In this document: positions 14,967-22,549 of the stretch, one piece after another
How positions within the stretch are numbered: the first letter of the stretch is position 1
Layout: each line of letters opens with the position of its first letter
Assembly (NCBI GenBank): GCA_910588865.1
Contig: CAJUSJ010000054.1
Location: forward strand, 1-27,211
DNA length: 27,211 bases
Direction: 5' to 3'
From: an uncultured Lachnospiraceae bacterium
Lineage (GTDB): Bacteria > Bacillota > Clostridia > Lachnospirales > Lachnospiraceae
The notes under the pieces: model-generated
The model's database searches: none
What the model was told of the DNA's origin: nothing
What the model saw: the letters and a program-made list of their open reading frames with translations, nothing else
Made by a program: the position numbers and the translations under genes

Positions 14967-15333
14967 GGAAACATACAAAAAAACATTGCATATTTGTTCA
15001 TAATAATTAAAATAAAAGTTCTTTCTTATGGCGAATATGCATAATTTTTTGAAAATGTGTGCAAACCTTTGCAAATTAGCAGATTTCTATCAGCATTACG
15101 CGGGCCTGACTGGATCCAAGAGTATGGTTTGGCGGGTCAGGTGTCATGGCAGAGGATCCCCGGTTAGATTGAGGGGGCATACATAAGTGACTCTGCCGCA
15201 GGGGGCAGGGCATGGGATTTGTAGTACCGAAAGCGGCGGGGTTCGGATTCTGGCGGAAGTGGTGTTGTGAAATGTCCGCGGACAGGTATCGGATCTTCTG
15301 CTGACGGAAATAAAAAGAAAGGGAGAAGAAATC
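14967..15333 (+). other. Long structured leader of ABC operon
   Basis: No gene is seen. The leader holds the operator-like palindrome at 15060, a long-range CCTGAC/GTCAGG pair (15105-15110 / 15136-15141), a small hairpin CTGCC/GGCAG (15193-15208) and a perfect 12-base palindrome TGTCCGCGGACA (15273-15284) 50 bases before the start. I recognise no known riboswitch. A closer promoter cannot be excluded. Confidence 0.4.
15060..15073. promoter_or_regulatory. Candidate LacI-type operator in ABC operon leader
   Basis: TGCAAA, two bases, TTTGCA: a perfect 6+6 palindrome of the size and style bound by LacI-family dimers. It is similar to the site at 14838-14851. The likely regulator is encoded at 20652-21662 in the same locus. 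Confidence 0.6.
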
Positions 15334-16716
15334 ATGAGAAAAAGCATTAAGAAAGTAATGGCATTATCACTTGCGGCAGTAATGGCTGTATCACTTGCGG
15401 CATGCGGCGGCTCTTCCGCGGGCGGAAGCGGCTCAGGCGAAAATTCAGGGGGGAACAGTGGCGGAAACACCGACGCTTCCGGCGCTTCTGGCGCTTCCGG
15501 AGACGAGAAAGTGGAACTGAAGTTTTCCTGGTGGGGCGGAGATTCCAGACATGAGGCGACTGAGAAGGCAGTGGCCGCGTTTATGGCCAAGTATCCTAAT
15601 ATCACCGTGACCACAGAATACGGCGCGTGGTCAGGCTGGGAGGAGAAACAGGCTCTGAATATCATGGGCGGCAACGCGGCGGATGTGATGCAGATCAACT
15701 GGAACTGGATCGAGTCCTACAGCGGCAACGGCACTAATTTCGCGAACCTGGAGGATTACTCCGATGTTCTTGATTTAACCCAGTTCCCCAGCGACAGCCT
15801 GGAGCTGTGTAAGGCTGACGGGAAGCTGATGGCAGTGCCTGTGGCCCTGACCGGAAGGCTGTTCTACTGGAATAAGACTACTTTCGACGAGGTAGGCGTG
15901 GCAGTGCCTACTGACGAGGCTTCTCTTTTCGCGGCAGGCGAGGCTTTCAAGGCGTTTAATGAGGATTACTATCCGCTGGCACTGGGCGAATATGACCGCA
16001 TGATTTTCCTGGTATATTATCTGGAGTCTGTGTACGGCAAACCGTGGGTGCAGGATAACCAGATCCAGTACACCGCTGAGGAGATTACCCAGGGTATGGA
16101 GTTTATAAAGAAGCTGGAGGACGGCCATGTGATCCCGACCCTTGCGGTGATCAACGGCGATATGGCGGATTCTCTGGACAAGAACGCCAAGTGGATCGAC
16201 GGCAAGTATGCCGGGATCCTGGAGTGGGATTCTTCTGCTTCCAAGTTTGAGCAGGCCATCAAGGAGAGTACCAACAAGCCTGGCCAGGAGTTTGTTATCG
16301 GCGAGTTCATCAAATTCGGCGATCATGACGGCGGTTTCACCAAGATTTCCATGGGTCTCGCGGTGGCGGCTACTTCCGCTCATCCCAAGGAGGCGGCTAT
16401 GCTGATCAACTTCCTGTTAAATGATCCGGAGGGTGTAGAGATCTGCTCTACAGAGAGAGGTATTCCTTGTTCCGCGGCAGCGGTGACAGTGCTCAACGAG
16501 AAAGATCTGGGCAACGCTCTGGTAAAAGAAGCCAATGCCAAGGTGCTGAATTTCTCCAAGTTCCCTCTTGACACTAAGTTCGAGCACAACGACTTAAAGG
16601 CCAATCCAGACGGCGTTTACTACAAGGTGTTCGGCAAGTTCAGCGCCGGAGAATCGGATGCGGCAAAGGCGGCGGAAGACCTGATGAAGGGCATTAATGA
16701 GTGTCTTGGCAACTAA
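15334..16716 (+). CDS. Sugar ABC transporter substrate-binding lipoprotein
   Basis: Captures oligosaccharide outside the membrane for the CUT1-type importer. The protein has 460 residues. The lipoprotein signal peptide has lipobox SLAAC with the acylated Cys24, then a Gly/Ser/Asn-rich tether to about residue 50. The mature part is a family 1 (SBP_bac_1) fold with KFSWWGGDSRHEATEKAV, QINWNWIESYSG, VPVALTGRLFYWNK and SMGLAVAATSAHPKEAAML. Its ribosome site is GAAAGGGAG. Neighbours (GH105, GH28, LacI) point to a pectin-derived oligogalacturonide as ligand; this is inference. A strong hairpin follows, which would keep this gene more highly expressed than the permeases. Confidence 0.95.
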   Translation: MRKSIKKVMALSLAAVMAVSLAACGGSSAGGSGSGENSGGNSGGNTDASGASGASGDEKVELKFSWWGGDSRHEATEKAVAAFMAKYPNITVTTEYGAWSGWEEKQALNIMGGNAADVMQINWNWIESYSGNGTNFANLEDYSDVLDLTQFPSDSLELCKADGKLMAVPVALTGRLFYWNKTTFDEVGVAVPTDEASLFAAGEAFKAFNEDYYPLALGEYDRMIFLVYYLESVYGKPWVQDNQIQYTAEEITQGMEFIKKLEDGHVIPTLAVINGDMADSLDKNAKWIDGKYAGILEWDSSASKFEQAIKESTNKPGQEFVIGEFIKFGDHDGGFTKISMGLAVAATSAHPKEAAMLINFLLNDPEGVEICSTERGIPCSAAAVTVLNEKDLGNALVKEANAKVLNFSKFPLDTKFEHNDLKANPDGVYYKVFGKFSAGESDAAKAAEDLMKGINECLGN

Positions 16717-16730
16717 TTAATCCGATGTTC

Positions 16731-16762
16731 ATAAGCCGCCGGAACTGACTCCGGCGGCTTAT
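16731..16762 (+). terminator. Hairpin after binding-protein gene (attenuator / mRNA stabiliser)
   Basis: ATAAGCCGCCGGA and TCCGGCGGCTTAT pair perfectly over 13 bp with a 6-base loop. The U-tract is missing (AAAGAAG follows), so partial termination or 3'-end protection is more likely than full stop. It fits the usual excess of binding protein over permeases. Confidence 0.7.
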
Positions 16763-16784
16763 ATAAAGAAGAGGAAAGGTATTT

Positions 16785-17120
16785 ATGGATGTAAGGGAAG
16801 CGGTAAAGGATAAGGGGAAGTACAAGGATATTGTCGGGTATTTTCAGGGATTGGGTACTTTAGACACAGACTGTCTCGCGCTGCTGATCGACACCATAGA
16901 ACTGATGTCAGAAGAAATATTTGAGCACTATAAGGCCCTGGGAGGTATTTTCAAGGGAGCGGTGTCTGAAATATTAGAGAGAAGAGAGAAGGAAGGCGGA
17001 TTCGGATTCCTGACCGATTCTCAAAAAAGTCAGCTTTCATATGCTCTCCAAAAGGCGGGGAACCTTAAGGTATTATTGTGGGAAAAATATGAACAGTATG
17101 ATGAGGAATTAAAGAGATAG
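16785..17120 (+). CDS. Unknown 111-aa protein inside the sugar ABC operon
   Basis: I do not recognise this protein. It is 111 residues, charged, with no signal peptide and no membrane segment, and is probably mostly helical. Notable stretches are GYFQGLGTLDTDCLALLIDT, LMSEEIFEHYKALGGIFKG and QLSYALQKAGNLKVLLWEKY. A good ribosome site (GAGGAAAGG, 5-6 bases before the ATG) and base composition like its neighbours argue that it is a real gene. It sits 68 bases after the binding-protein gene (with the hairpin between) and 71 bases before the first permease, all on one strand, so it should be coexpressed with the transporter. A transporter accessory or regulator role is only a guess. Confidence 0.7.
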   Translation: MDVREAVKDKGKYKDIVGYFQGLGTLDTDCLALLIDTIELMSEEIFEHYKALGGIFKGAVSEILERREKEGGFGFLTDSQKSQLSYALQKAGNLKVLLWEKYEQYDEELKR

Positions 17121-17148
17121 CCCTGTATCGGCAGCATGGGACTATCAG

Positions 17149-17169
17149 CCGCGCGGACCCCGCGCGGGG
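17149..17169 (+). repeat. GC-rich palindrome before first permease
   Basis: CCGCGCGG occurs at 17149-17156 and again at 17160-17167, within CCCCGCGCGGGG, followed by AAAAATTT. It can form a short stable hairpin on the mRNA just upstream of the permease ribosome site (GGAGG at 17180-17184). It may modulate expression or processing. Confidence 0.4.
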
Positions 17170-17191
17170 GAAAAATTTAGGAGGTAACAGC

Positions 17192-18094
17192 ATGAAGCAG
17201 AAAAAAAGCTTTAGCAAAGTGTTGACAGAGAACATTGGCTTCTGGTTTATCGTGCCGTGGCTCATCGGGTTTCTGTGTTTTAAGGTCTATCCCTTCGCGT
17301 CTTCTCTGTATTACAGCTTCACCAACTATGACCTGTTTACAGGCATCAGCAAGCATGGAATGATGAACTATCAGACTATTTTTACAGATGAGGATATCTT
17401 AAGGGCATTTAAAGTAACCTTCAAGTACGCGATCTTTGATGTGCCGCTGAAATTGGCGTTCGCGCTTTTCATCGCGTACATACTGAACTTTAAACTGAAG
17501 GGCGTGAACTTCTTCAGGACAGCCTATTATATCCCCTCTATTTTGGGAGGATCCATCGCCATCGCCATCCTGTGGCGGGCCGTGTTTAACACCGACGGTC
17601 TGATCAACACCGTGATCACGGCTTTCGGCGCGGAGAAGATCAACTGGATGGCAAGCGCCAATGGGGCTCTGACAGTTATCGTTCTGCTGCGGGTGTGGCA
17701 GTTCGGTTCCGCCATGGTCATCTTCCTGGCAGCCCTGAAGGGCGTGTCTGAGGATCTTTATGAAGCGGCTTCCATTGACGGAGCGGGGAAATGGACCCAG
17801 TTCTTCAAGATCACTGTTCCCTTGATCACGCCGGTTATTTTCTACAACCTGATCACTCAGCTGTGCCAGGCGTTCCAGGAGTTCAACGGACCATTCCTGG
17901 TGACAAAGGGCGGACCTAACGGAGCTACTACCCTGATCTCCATCCTGATCTACAACAATGCTTTCCTGCGCCACAAGATGGGTATGGCCAGCGCTCAGGC
18001 ATGGGTACTGTTCGTCATTGTCTGCGTGCTGACGGCAGTGGCGTTTGTAAGCCAGAAAAAGTGGGTTTACTATTCTGACGAAGACGGGAGGTAA
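17192..18094 (+). CDS. Sugar ABC transporter permease, MalF/UgpA type
   Basis: One of the two membrane subunits of a CUT1 importer. The protein has 300 residues and about six membrane helices (IGFWFIVPWLIGFLCFKVYP; LKLAFALFIAYIL; ITPVIFYNLI; AQAWVLFVIVCVLTAVAFV). The EAA loop, DLYEAASIDGAGKWTQFFKI followed by TVPLITP, contacts the ATPase. A GGAGG ribosome site supports the start. Six bases separate it from the second permease. No ATP-binding subunit is encoded in the window, so a shared MsmK-type ATPase encoded elsewhere is expected. Confidence 0.95.
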   Translation: MKQKKSFSKVLTENIGFWFIVPWLIGFLCFKVYPFASSLYYSFTNYDLFTGISKHGMMNYQTIFTDEDILRAFKVTFKYAIFDVPLKLAFALFIAYILNFKLKGVNFFRTAYYIPSILGGSIAIAILWRAVFNTDGLINTVITAFGAEKINWMASANGALTVIVLLRVWQFGSAMVIFLAALKGVSEDLYEAASIDGAGKWTQFFKITVPLITPVIFYNLITQLCQAFQEFNGPFLVTKGGPNGATTLISILIYNNAFLRHKMGMASAQAWVLFVIVCVLTAVAFVSQKKWVYYSDEDGR

Positions 18095-18100
18095 AGAAAA

Positions 18101-18952
18101 ATGACAAGAGAACAAAGAAGAAAGATCAGTACCGTCATCCGTTACGTCCTGTTGGTGGCAGTGGGATTTATCATGGTGTATCCCTTAATCTGGATGGTGG
18201 GCGCTACCTTTAAGACCAACTCCGAGATCTTTACAAGCGCCTGGTTCTGGCCGAAGAATCCGGTGTTTGACGGCTATGACAACGCGTTTAAGAGCTATGG
18301 CGGCAAGATCAATCTGCTTACCTCCATGCTGAACACTTACAAGATCGTGCTTCCAAAAGTTGTATTTACCATCGTCTCAGCGACCATCACTGCCTATGGT
18401 TTCGCCAGATTTGATTTCAAGGGAAAAGGAATCATGTTCTCCCTGATGATGGCTACCTTGTTCCTGCCTCAGGTAGTTCTCAACGCTCCTCAGTACATTA
18501 TGTTCAACAAATGGGGATGGACCAACTCCTATCTGCCTTTGGTAGTTCCGTCTCTGTTCGCGGCGGACACGTACTTTGTGTTCATGTTGATTCAGTTCTT
18601 AAGAGGCGTGCCAAAGGAATTGGAGGAAGCGGCAAAGATCGATGGCTGCAACTCCTTAAAGACCCTGTGGTATGTCATCGTTCCCATGCTGAAGCCGTCA
18701 CTGGTGTCCTGCGCTTTGTTCCAGTTCATGTGGACATCCAATGACTTTATGGGACCATTGATCTACATCTCTGATATGGATAAATATACTAACTCCATCT
18801 ACCTGCGCATGTCCATGGACGGCGATGTGGGCTTTCAGTGGAACAGAATCCTTGCCATGTCCCTGATCTCCATTATTCCGTCACTGGTGGTGTTCTTCTG
18901 CGCTCAGGATTCGTTTATTGATGGAATCGCGGCTGGCGGCGTGAAAGGGTAA
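18101..18952 (+). CDS. Sugar ABC transporter permease, MalG/UgpE type
   Basis: Second membrane subunit of the importer, 283 residues, about six helices (YVLLVAVGFIMVYPLIWMVG at the N-terminus; VVFTIVSATITAYGFARF; MFSLMMATLFLPQVVL; SLISIIPSLVVFFCAQ at the end). The EAA loop is KELEEAAKIDGCNSLKTLWY, then VIVPMLKPS. The ribosome site GGGAGG lies within the end of the preceding gene, indicating coupling. The C-terminus FIDGIAAGGVKG is the typical MalG-like tail. A terminator-like hairpin follows before the GH28 gene. Confidence 0.95.
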   Translation: MTREQRRKISTVIRYVLLVAVGFIMVYPLIWMVGATFKTNSEIFTSAWFWPKNPVFDGYDNAFKSYGGKINLLTSMLNTYKIVLPKVVFTIVSATITAYGFARFDFKGKGIMFSLMMATLFLPQVVLNAPQYIMFNKWGWTNSYLPLVVPSLFAADTYFVFMLIQFLRGVPKELEEAAKIDGCNSLKTLWYVIVPMLKPSLVSCALFQFMWTSNDFMGPLIYISDMDKYTNSIYLRMSMDGDVGFQWNRILAMSLISIIPSLVVFFCAQDSFIDGIAAGGVKG

Positions 18953-18971
18953 CAATAGGTTTGGGTACAAT

Positions 18972-19004
18972 AAGGGGATTCCCGGGAAAAGGGAGTCCCC
19001 TTTT
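18972..19004 (+). terminator. Terminator after permease genes
   Basis: AAGGGGATTCCC pairs with GGGAGTCCCCTT (12 pairs, one wobble; loop GGGAAAA) and runs into TTTT. It lies 20 bases after the second permease, so GH28 transcription may need read-through or another promoter. Confidence 0.75.
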
Positions 19005-19045
19005 AAAATAAGGAAAGAAATTTTGGCGAGAGGAGAGAGTGTGAT

Positions 19046-20599
19046 ATGGAAGTGAAGGTAATCTTTAAGACAGCCCGCTGTGTGACTCTGGAGATGGATG
19101 ACGAGAGTGTTTATGAGTCGGACCTGGACAGGGAGATTTATATAAACGGAAGTTTTTATAAAAAGACAAGGAGGGTCATTGACAGTGTCTATGGCCTGAA
19201 GCCAGATACGGAGTATGCGATCCGGGTGAAGGCGGGGGAAGAAACAGAGATCACCGTGAAGACAGATTATGAGTTTGTCACCCTTGATGTCCGGGATTTT
19301 GGAGCTAAGGGAGATGGGGTTTCGGATGATACTCATTTTATTCAGGCTGCTATCATGAGCTGTCCAAAGAAGGGTCGGGTACTGATACCAAAAGGCGTTT
19401 ATCGGGTCACCAATCTTTTTTTGAAAAGCGGCCTGCGTCTGGAGCTGGCAGAGGGAGCGGTGCTGTCCGCGGATACTGACAGGAAGCGTTTTCCTGTCCT
19501 GCCGGGACTGATCGAGAGTTATGACGAAAAGGAAGAGTATAATCTGGGGACATGGGAGGGAAATCCTCTGGACTGTTTCGCGGCAGTTATCACCGGAATC
19601 AATGTGGAGAATGTGGAGATCTACGGCCGGGGGGTAATCGACGGCAATGCCAGTCAGGAGAACTGGTGGCATGATCCCAAAACCCGACAGGGGGCTTTCC
19701 GGCCAAGGATGATTTTCTTAAACTCCTGCGGCCATGTGGTGATACAGGGGATTCAGGTACAAAACAGCCCCAGCTGGAATCTTCATCCCTATTTTTCCCA
19801 TGACCTGCGTTTTCTGGATATGACGATAACAAATCCCAAGGACTCGCCCAACACAGACGGCCTTGATCCGGAATCCTGCCGGGCAGTGGAGATCGCGGGA
19901 GTCCGTTTTTCTGTGGGAGACGACTGTGTCGCGGTAAAGTCAGGAAAAATCTATATGGGATCCAAGTACAAGGTGCCATCCGAGGATATCCTTATCCGCC
20001 AGTGCCGCATGAGAGACGGACACGGTTCCGTCACATTGGGCAGCGAGATGGCGGGAGGAATCAGAAATCTGACAGTGAGAGACTGCCTTTTTCTACACAC
20101 AGACCGCGGACTACGGATCAAGACAAGGAGGGGGCGGGGGAAAGACGCGGTAATTGACGGGATTATTTTTGAAAATATCCGCATGGATCATGTGATGACT
20201 CCCTTTGTGGTCAACAGCTTCTACTATTGTGACCCTGACGGTTTCAGCACATATGTGTCTTCCAAGGATCCTCTCCCTGTAGACGACGGGACACCGGATA
20301 TCCGGACCCTTAAGTTCCGCCGTATAGAGGCGGCAAACTGCCATGTGGCGGGCGCTTACCTTTACGGCCTTCCAGAGAAGAAGATCCAGCAGGTGGAGAT
20401 GGAGGATGTGAGGATAAGCTACGCCAGGGAGGTGAAGGCAGATATCCCCGCCATGCTGGAAGGGGTGGAGCCGGTGAGCAAAATGGGAGTCTTTGCCGCC
20501 AACATTGACACTCTGGTGCTGAAAAACGTGACAGTGGAAGGGCAGCGGGGAGAAAAAATTGTTACACAGCATATTGAACATTTGATTGAAAAATGTTAA
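19046..20599 (+). CDS. GH28 polygalacturonase (intracellular)
   Basis: Hydrolyses alpha-1,4 bonds between galacturonates. The protein has 517 residues. An N-terminal beta/fibronectin-like part (about 1-75) precedes the parallel beta-helix, which opens with VRDFGAKGDGVSDDT. The four GH28 signatures are present: NTDG near 268, GDDC near 291 (the catalytic aspartate pair plus the NTDG aspartate), GHGSVTLGSE near 325 and RIKT near 356. No signal peptide is seen, so it acts in the cytosol on imported oligogalacturonides, probably as an exo-enzyme. The ribosome site GAGGAGAG supports the ATG. It lies between the transporter and the LacI regulator, so it belongs to the pectin operon. Confidence 0.95.
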   Translation: MEVKVIFKTARCVTLEMDDESVYESDLDREIYINGSFYKKTRRVIDSVYGLKPDTEYAIRVKAGEETEITVKTDYEFVTLDVRDFGAKGDGVSDDTHFIQAAIMSCPKKGRVLIPKGVYRVTNLFLKSGLRLELAEGAVLSADTDRKRFPVLPGLIESYDEKEEYNLGTWEGNPLDCFAAVITGINVENVEIYGRGVIDGNASQENWWHDPKTRQGAFRPRMIFLNSCGHVVIQGIQVQNSPSWNLHPYFSHDLRFLDMTITNPKDSPNTDGLDPESCRAVEIAGVRFSVGDDCVAVKSGKIYMGSKYKVPSEDILIRQCRMRDGHGSVTLGSEMAGGIRNLTVRDCLFLHTDRGLRIKTRRGRGKDAVIDGIIFENIRMDHVMTPFVVNSFYYCDPDGFSTYVSSKDPLPVDDGTPDIRTLKFRRIEAANCHVAGAYLYGLPEKKIQQVEMEDVRISYAREVKADIPAMLEGVEPVSKMGVFAANIDTLVLKNVTVEGQRGEKIVTQHIEHLIEKC

Positions 20600-20602
20600 A
20601 GT
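20574..20602 (+). promoter_or_regulatory. Candidate promoter of lacI-type gene
   Basis: TTGAAC, 17 bases, TAAAGT, straddling the end of the GH28 gene, 50 bases before the regulator start. It would give the regulator and apt an independent transcript. Confidence 0.45.
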
Positions 20603-20651
20603 AATAATGTTTGGCTTCGGAATCAAGACAGCAGTGAGGGGAAGGTGCGGC

Positions 20652-21662
20652 ATGGCGGTTACGATCAAGGATATCGCGAAAAAGGCAGGAGTGTCTTATT
20701 CCACAGTATCCAGGGCGCTCAACGATGTGGGAGCGGGAAAATCAGAGAGCAGGCAGAAGATCTTAAATATTGCCAGGGAAATGGGGTATGTGCCTAACCA
20801 GGCGGCCATCAACTTAAAACGTTCCAAGTCCCACACCATAGGGCTGTTCTTTTCCAGGATCAGCAAGATGACTTCCCCTTTTGTGCTCCACGACGTGCTG
20901 ACAGGTGTCTATGATATTGTGGGGAGCAAGTACAATGTGGCGGTAAAGGGCATCGACATGCATGAGCCGGGAACCTTAAACCCCACCTTGTTTGACGGGA
21001 TCATCGTCCTCTCCCAGTGGTCGGAGGATTCCGGGTTCATAGAGGAGGTTCTTGAGAAGCAAATCCCCATGGTGGCCATATGCCGTATCGTCTACTATGA
21101 TGTGCCCAATGTTGTGACAGACGAGGTGACGGCCATGGAGAGGGCCATGGACTACCTTCTGGACCGGGGACACCGGAAGGTGGCGGTGATCGAAGGGCTT
21201 CCGGGGGTGGATTCCACCCGTCTGAGGCACTTGGGATGGAGGAAATCCGTGACCCGCCACGGGATGAATCCGGATGTGATTCCCGTGGAAGGGGATGAGT
21301 ACCGGTACGCCAACGGCTACAGGGCGGCTAAGAAGCTTCTGGAGCTTGAGGAACGACCCACCGCTATCCTGTGCTTCAATGACGAGCTGGCCTTTGCCGC
21401 CAGGGCTGCCATCAACGAGGCCGGCCTTACGGTGCCGGGGGATATCTCCCTCATTGGTTTTGATAACTGGGACATGTCCGGGTACGGCACCATGCGCCTC
21501 ACCACAGTGGAGAGGAATATGGGAGATCTGGCCAGAGAGGGAACCCGGGTGTTGCTTAAACGGATCGAAGATGGTATCATAGATAACAGCAGGATATTCC
21601 TGGACAACAAGCTGATCGTCCGGGACAGCGTAAAAGACTTGAGGGAGAGGGAAGGCAGATGA
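20652..21662 (+). CDS. LacI-family transcriptional regulator of the pectin locus
   Basis: A 336-residue repressor-type protein. The N-terminal HTH is TIKDIAKKAGVSYSTVSRAL, with the hinge helix region NQAAINLKRSKSHTIG. A periplasmic-binding-like effector domain follows (GIIVLSQWSEDSG, RGHRKVAVIEG, AILCFNDELAFAARAA, ISLIGFDNWDMSG). The ATG at 20652 has a GAGGGGAAGG ribosome site; an in-frame start at 20586 would overlap the GH28 gene and precede the HTH by 22 residues, so it is less likely. It probably senses a galacturonate-derived inducer and binds the TGCAAA-N2-TTTGCA type sites at 14838 and 15060 (inference). Its stop overlaps the apt start (ATGA). Confidence 0.93.
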   Translation: MAVTIKDIAKKAGVSYSTVSRALNDVGAGKSESRQKILNIAREMGYVPNQAAINLKRSKSHTIGLFFSRISKMTSPFVLHDVLTGVYDIVGSKYNVAVKGIDMHEPGTLNPTLFDGIIVLSQWSEDSGFIEEVLEKQIPMVAICRIVYYDVPNVVTDEVTAMERAMDYLLDRGHRKVAVIEGLPGVDSTRLRHLGWRKSVTRHGMNPDVIPVEGDEYRYANGYRAAKKLLELEERPTAILCFNDELAFAARAAINEAGLTVPGDISLIGFDNWDMSGYGTMRLTTVERNMGDLAREGTRVLLKRIEDGIIDNSRIFLDNKLIVRDSVKDLREREGR

Positions 21663-22183
21663 AAAAAGTAGAGGACTATGTGACAAGTATTCCGGATTTT
21701 CCGGAGCCGGGGATTATTTTCCGGGATGTGACTACCATATTGCAGGATCCGGATGGGCTCCGTCTGGCCATGGACGGGATCATGGAATTCTTAAAGGATG
21801 TGGATTTTGACGTGGTGGTGGGACCGGAATCAAGAGGCTTCATCTTCGGCGTGCCTGTGGCCTACGCCATGCGCAAGGGCTTTGTGCCGGTGAGGAAGAA
21901 AGGCAAGCTGCCCCGGGAGACCATTTCCATGGAATATGATCTGGAGTATGGAAGCGCTGTGGTGGAGATGCATAAGGATTCCATAAAGCCTGGGCAGAAG
22001 GTGGTGATCGTGGATGACCTCATCGCCACGGGAGGCACCATTGAGGCTATCATTAAGATGATCGAGCAGCTGGGCGGCCAGGTGGTCAGGATCTGTTTTG
22101 TCATGGAACTGGCAGGGCTTAAGGGACGGGAGAAGCTGAAGGGGTACGCGGTGGATTCTGTCATTACTTACGAAGGAAAATAA
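21659..22183 (+). CDS. apt: Adenine phosphoribosyltransferase
   Basis: Salvages adenine with PRPP to AMP in the cytosol. The 174 residues are full length with the family's landmarks: the N-terminal YVTSIPDFPEPGIIFRDVTT, VVGPESRGFIFGVPVAYAMR, KKGKLPRET and the PRPP-binding loop VVIVDDLIATGGT. The start codon overlaps the stop of the LacI gene by four bases, so the two are translationally coupled. The setting is unusual, since apt in Firmicutes is commonly found near recJ/relA rather than in a pectin locus. A strong terminator follows 14 bases after the stop. Confidence 0.97.
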   Translation: MKKVEDYVTSIPDFPEPGIIFRDVTTILQDPDGLRLAMDGIMEFLKDVDFDVVVGPESRGFIFGVPVAYAMRKGFVPVRKKGKLPRETISMEYDLEYGSAVVEMHKDSIKPGQKVVIVDDLIATGGTIEAIIKMIEQLGGQVVRICFVMELAGLKGREKLKGYAVDSVITYEGK

Positions 22184-22197
22184 AATAGAGAGATTGG

Positions 22198-22235
22198 AAA
22201 AAGGCCGGGAATCCTATAAGTGGTTCCCGGCCTTT
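22198..22235 (+). terminator. apt intrinsic terminator
   Basis: AAAGGCCGGGAA (22200-22211) pairs perfectly with TTCCCGGCCTTT (22224-22235) over 12 bp with a 12-base loop, with A-rich left and T-containing right flanks. It could also serve the minus-strand remnant that ends at 22248. Confidence 0.85.
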
Positions 22236-22247
22236 GCTTGTGGTTTG

Positions 22248-22540
22248 TCAGACAGGCTCCGCGATGGTTCTGGTGATCTTTAAGAACTTGTCTATATCTT
22301 CCACCCCATGGCAGTGAAGAGGAGATACCCGAATAGCGCCCTCCAGTCCCAGGGATTCCACGATCCTCTATATCCACATAGACTTCCACGTTGGGGATAT
22401 GGCGCAGGCCGGGGATTTCTTTGGTTCCTTCCAGCATGCGGTAAAGAAGGGCCCGTTCCTGGAGGTGGATGCGGTTCATCCCTTCTATGTACAGGGACCG
22501 CTTGTCCGCGGCGTCGGAGAAATGGCTTCCGATATGGCAT
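22248..22540 (-). pseudogene. Class V aminotransferase C-terminal remnant with internal deletion
   Basis: On the minus strand the frame from about 22540 reads SHFSDAADKRSLYIEGMNRI, then RALLYRMLEG and GLRHIPNVEVYVDIED. It loses frame near 22360. In the next frame it continues ESLGLEGAIRVSPLHCHGVE and DIDKFLKITRTIAEPV to a stop at 22248. These match the C-terminal end of cysteine-desulfurase/selenocysteine-lyase-like (fold type I, class V) aminotransferases. The PLP lysine half is absent, and about 40 residues expected between VYVDIED and ESLGLEG are missing. The 5' side ends where the PfkB remnant begins on the other strand. It is non-functional. Confidence 0.7.
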
Positions 22541-22549
22541 ACATACTGA

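Noticed and set aside
15900..15960. Possible CRISPR or tandem array anywhere in the window
   Set aside because: Only short codon-level repeats (Gly/Ser linker of the lipoprotein, KPE in RecA) were seen; no regularly spaced direct repeats.
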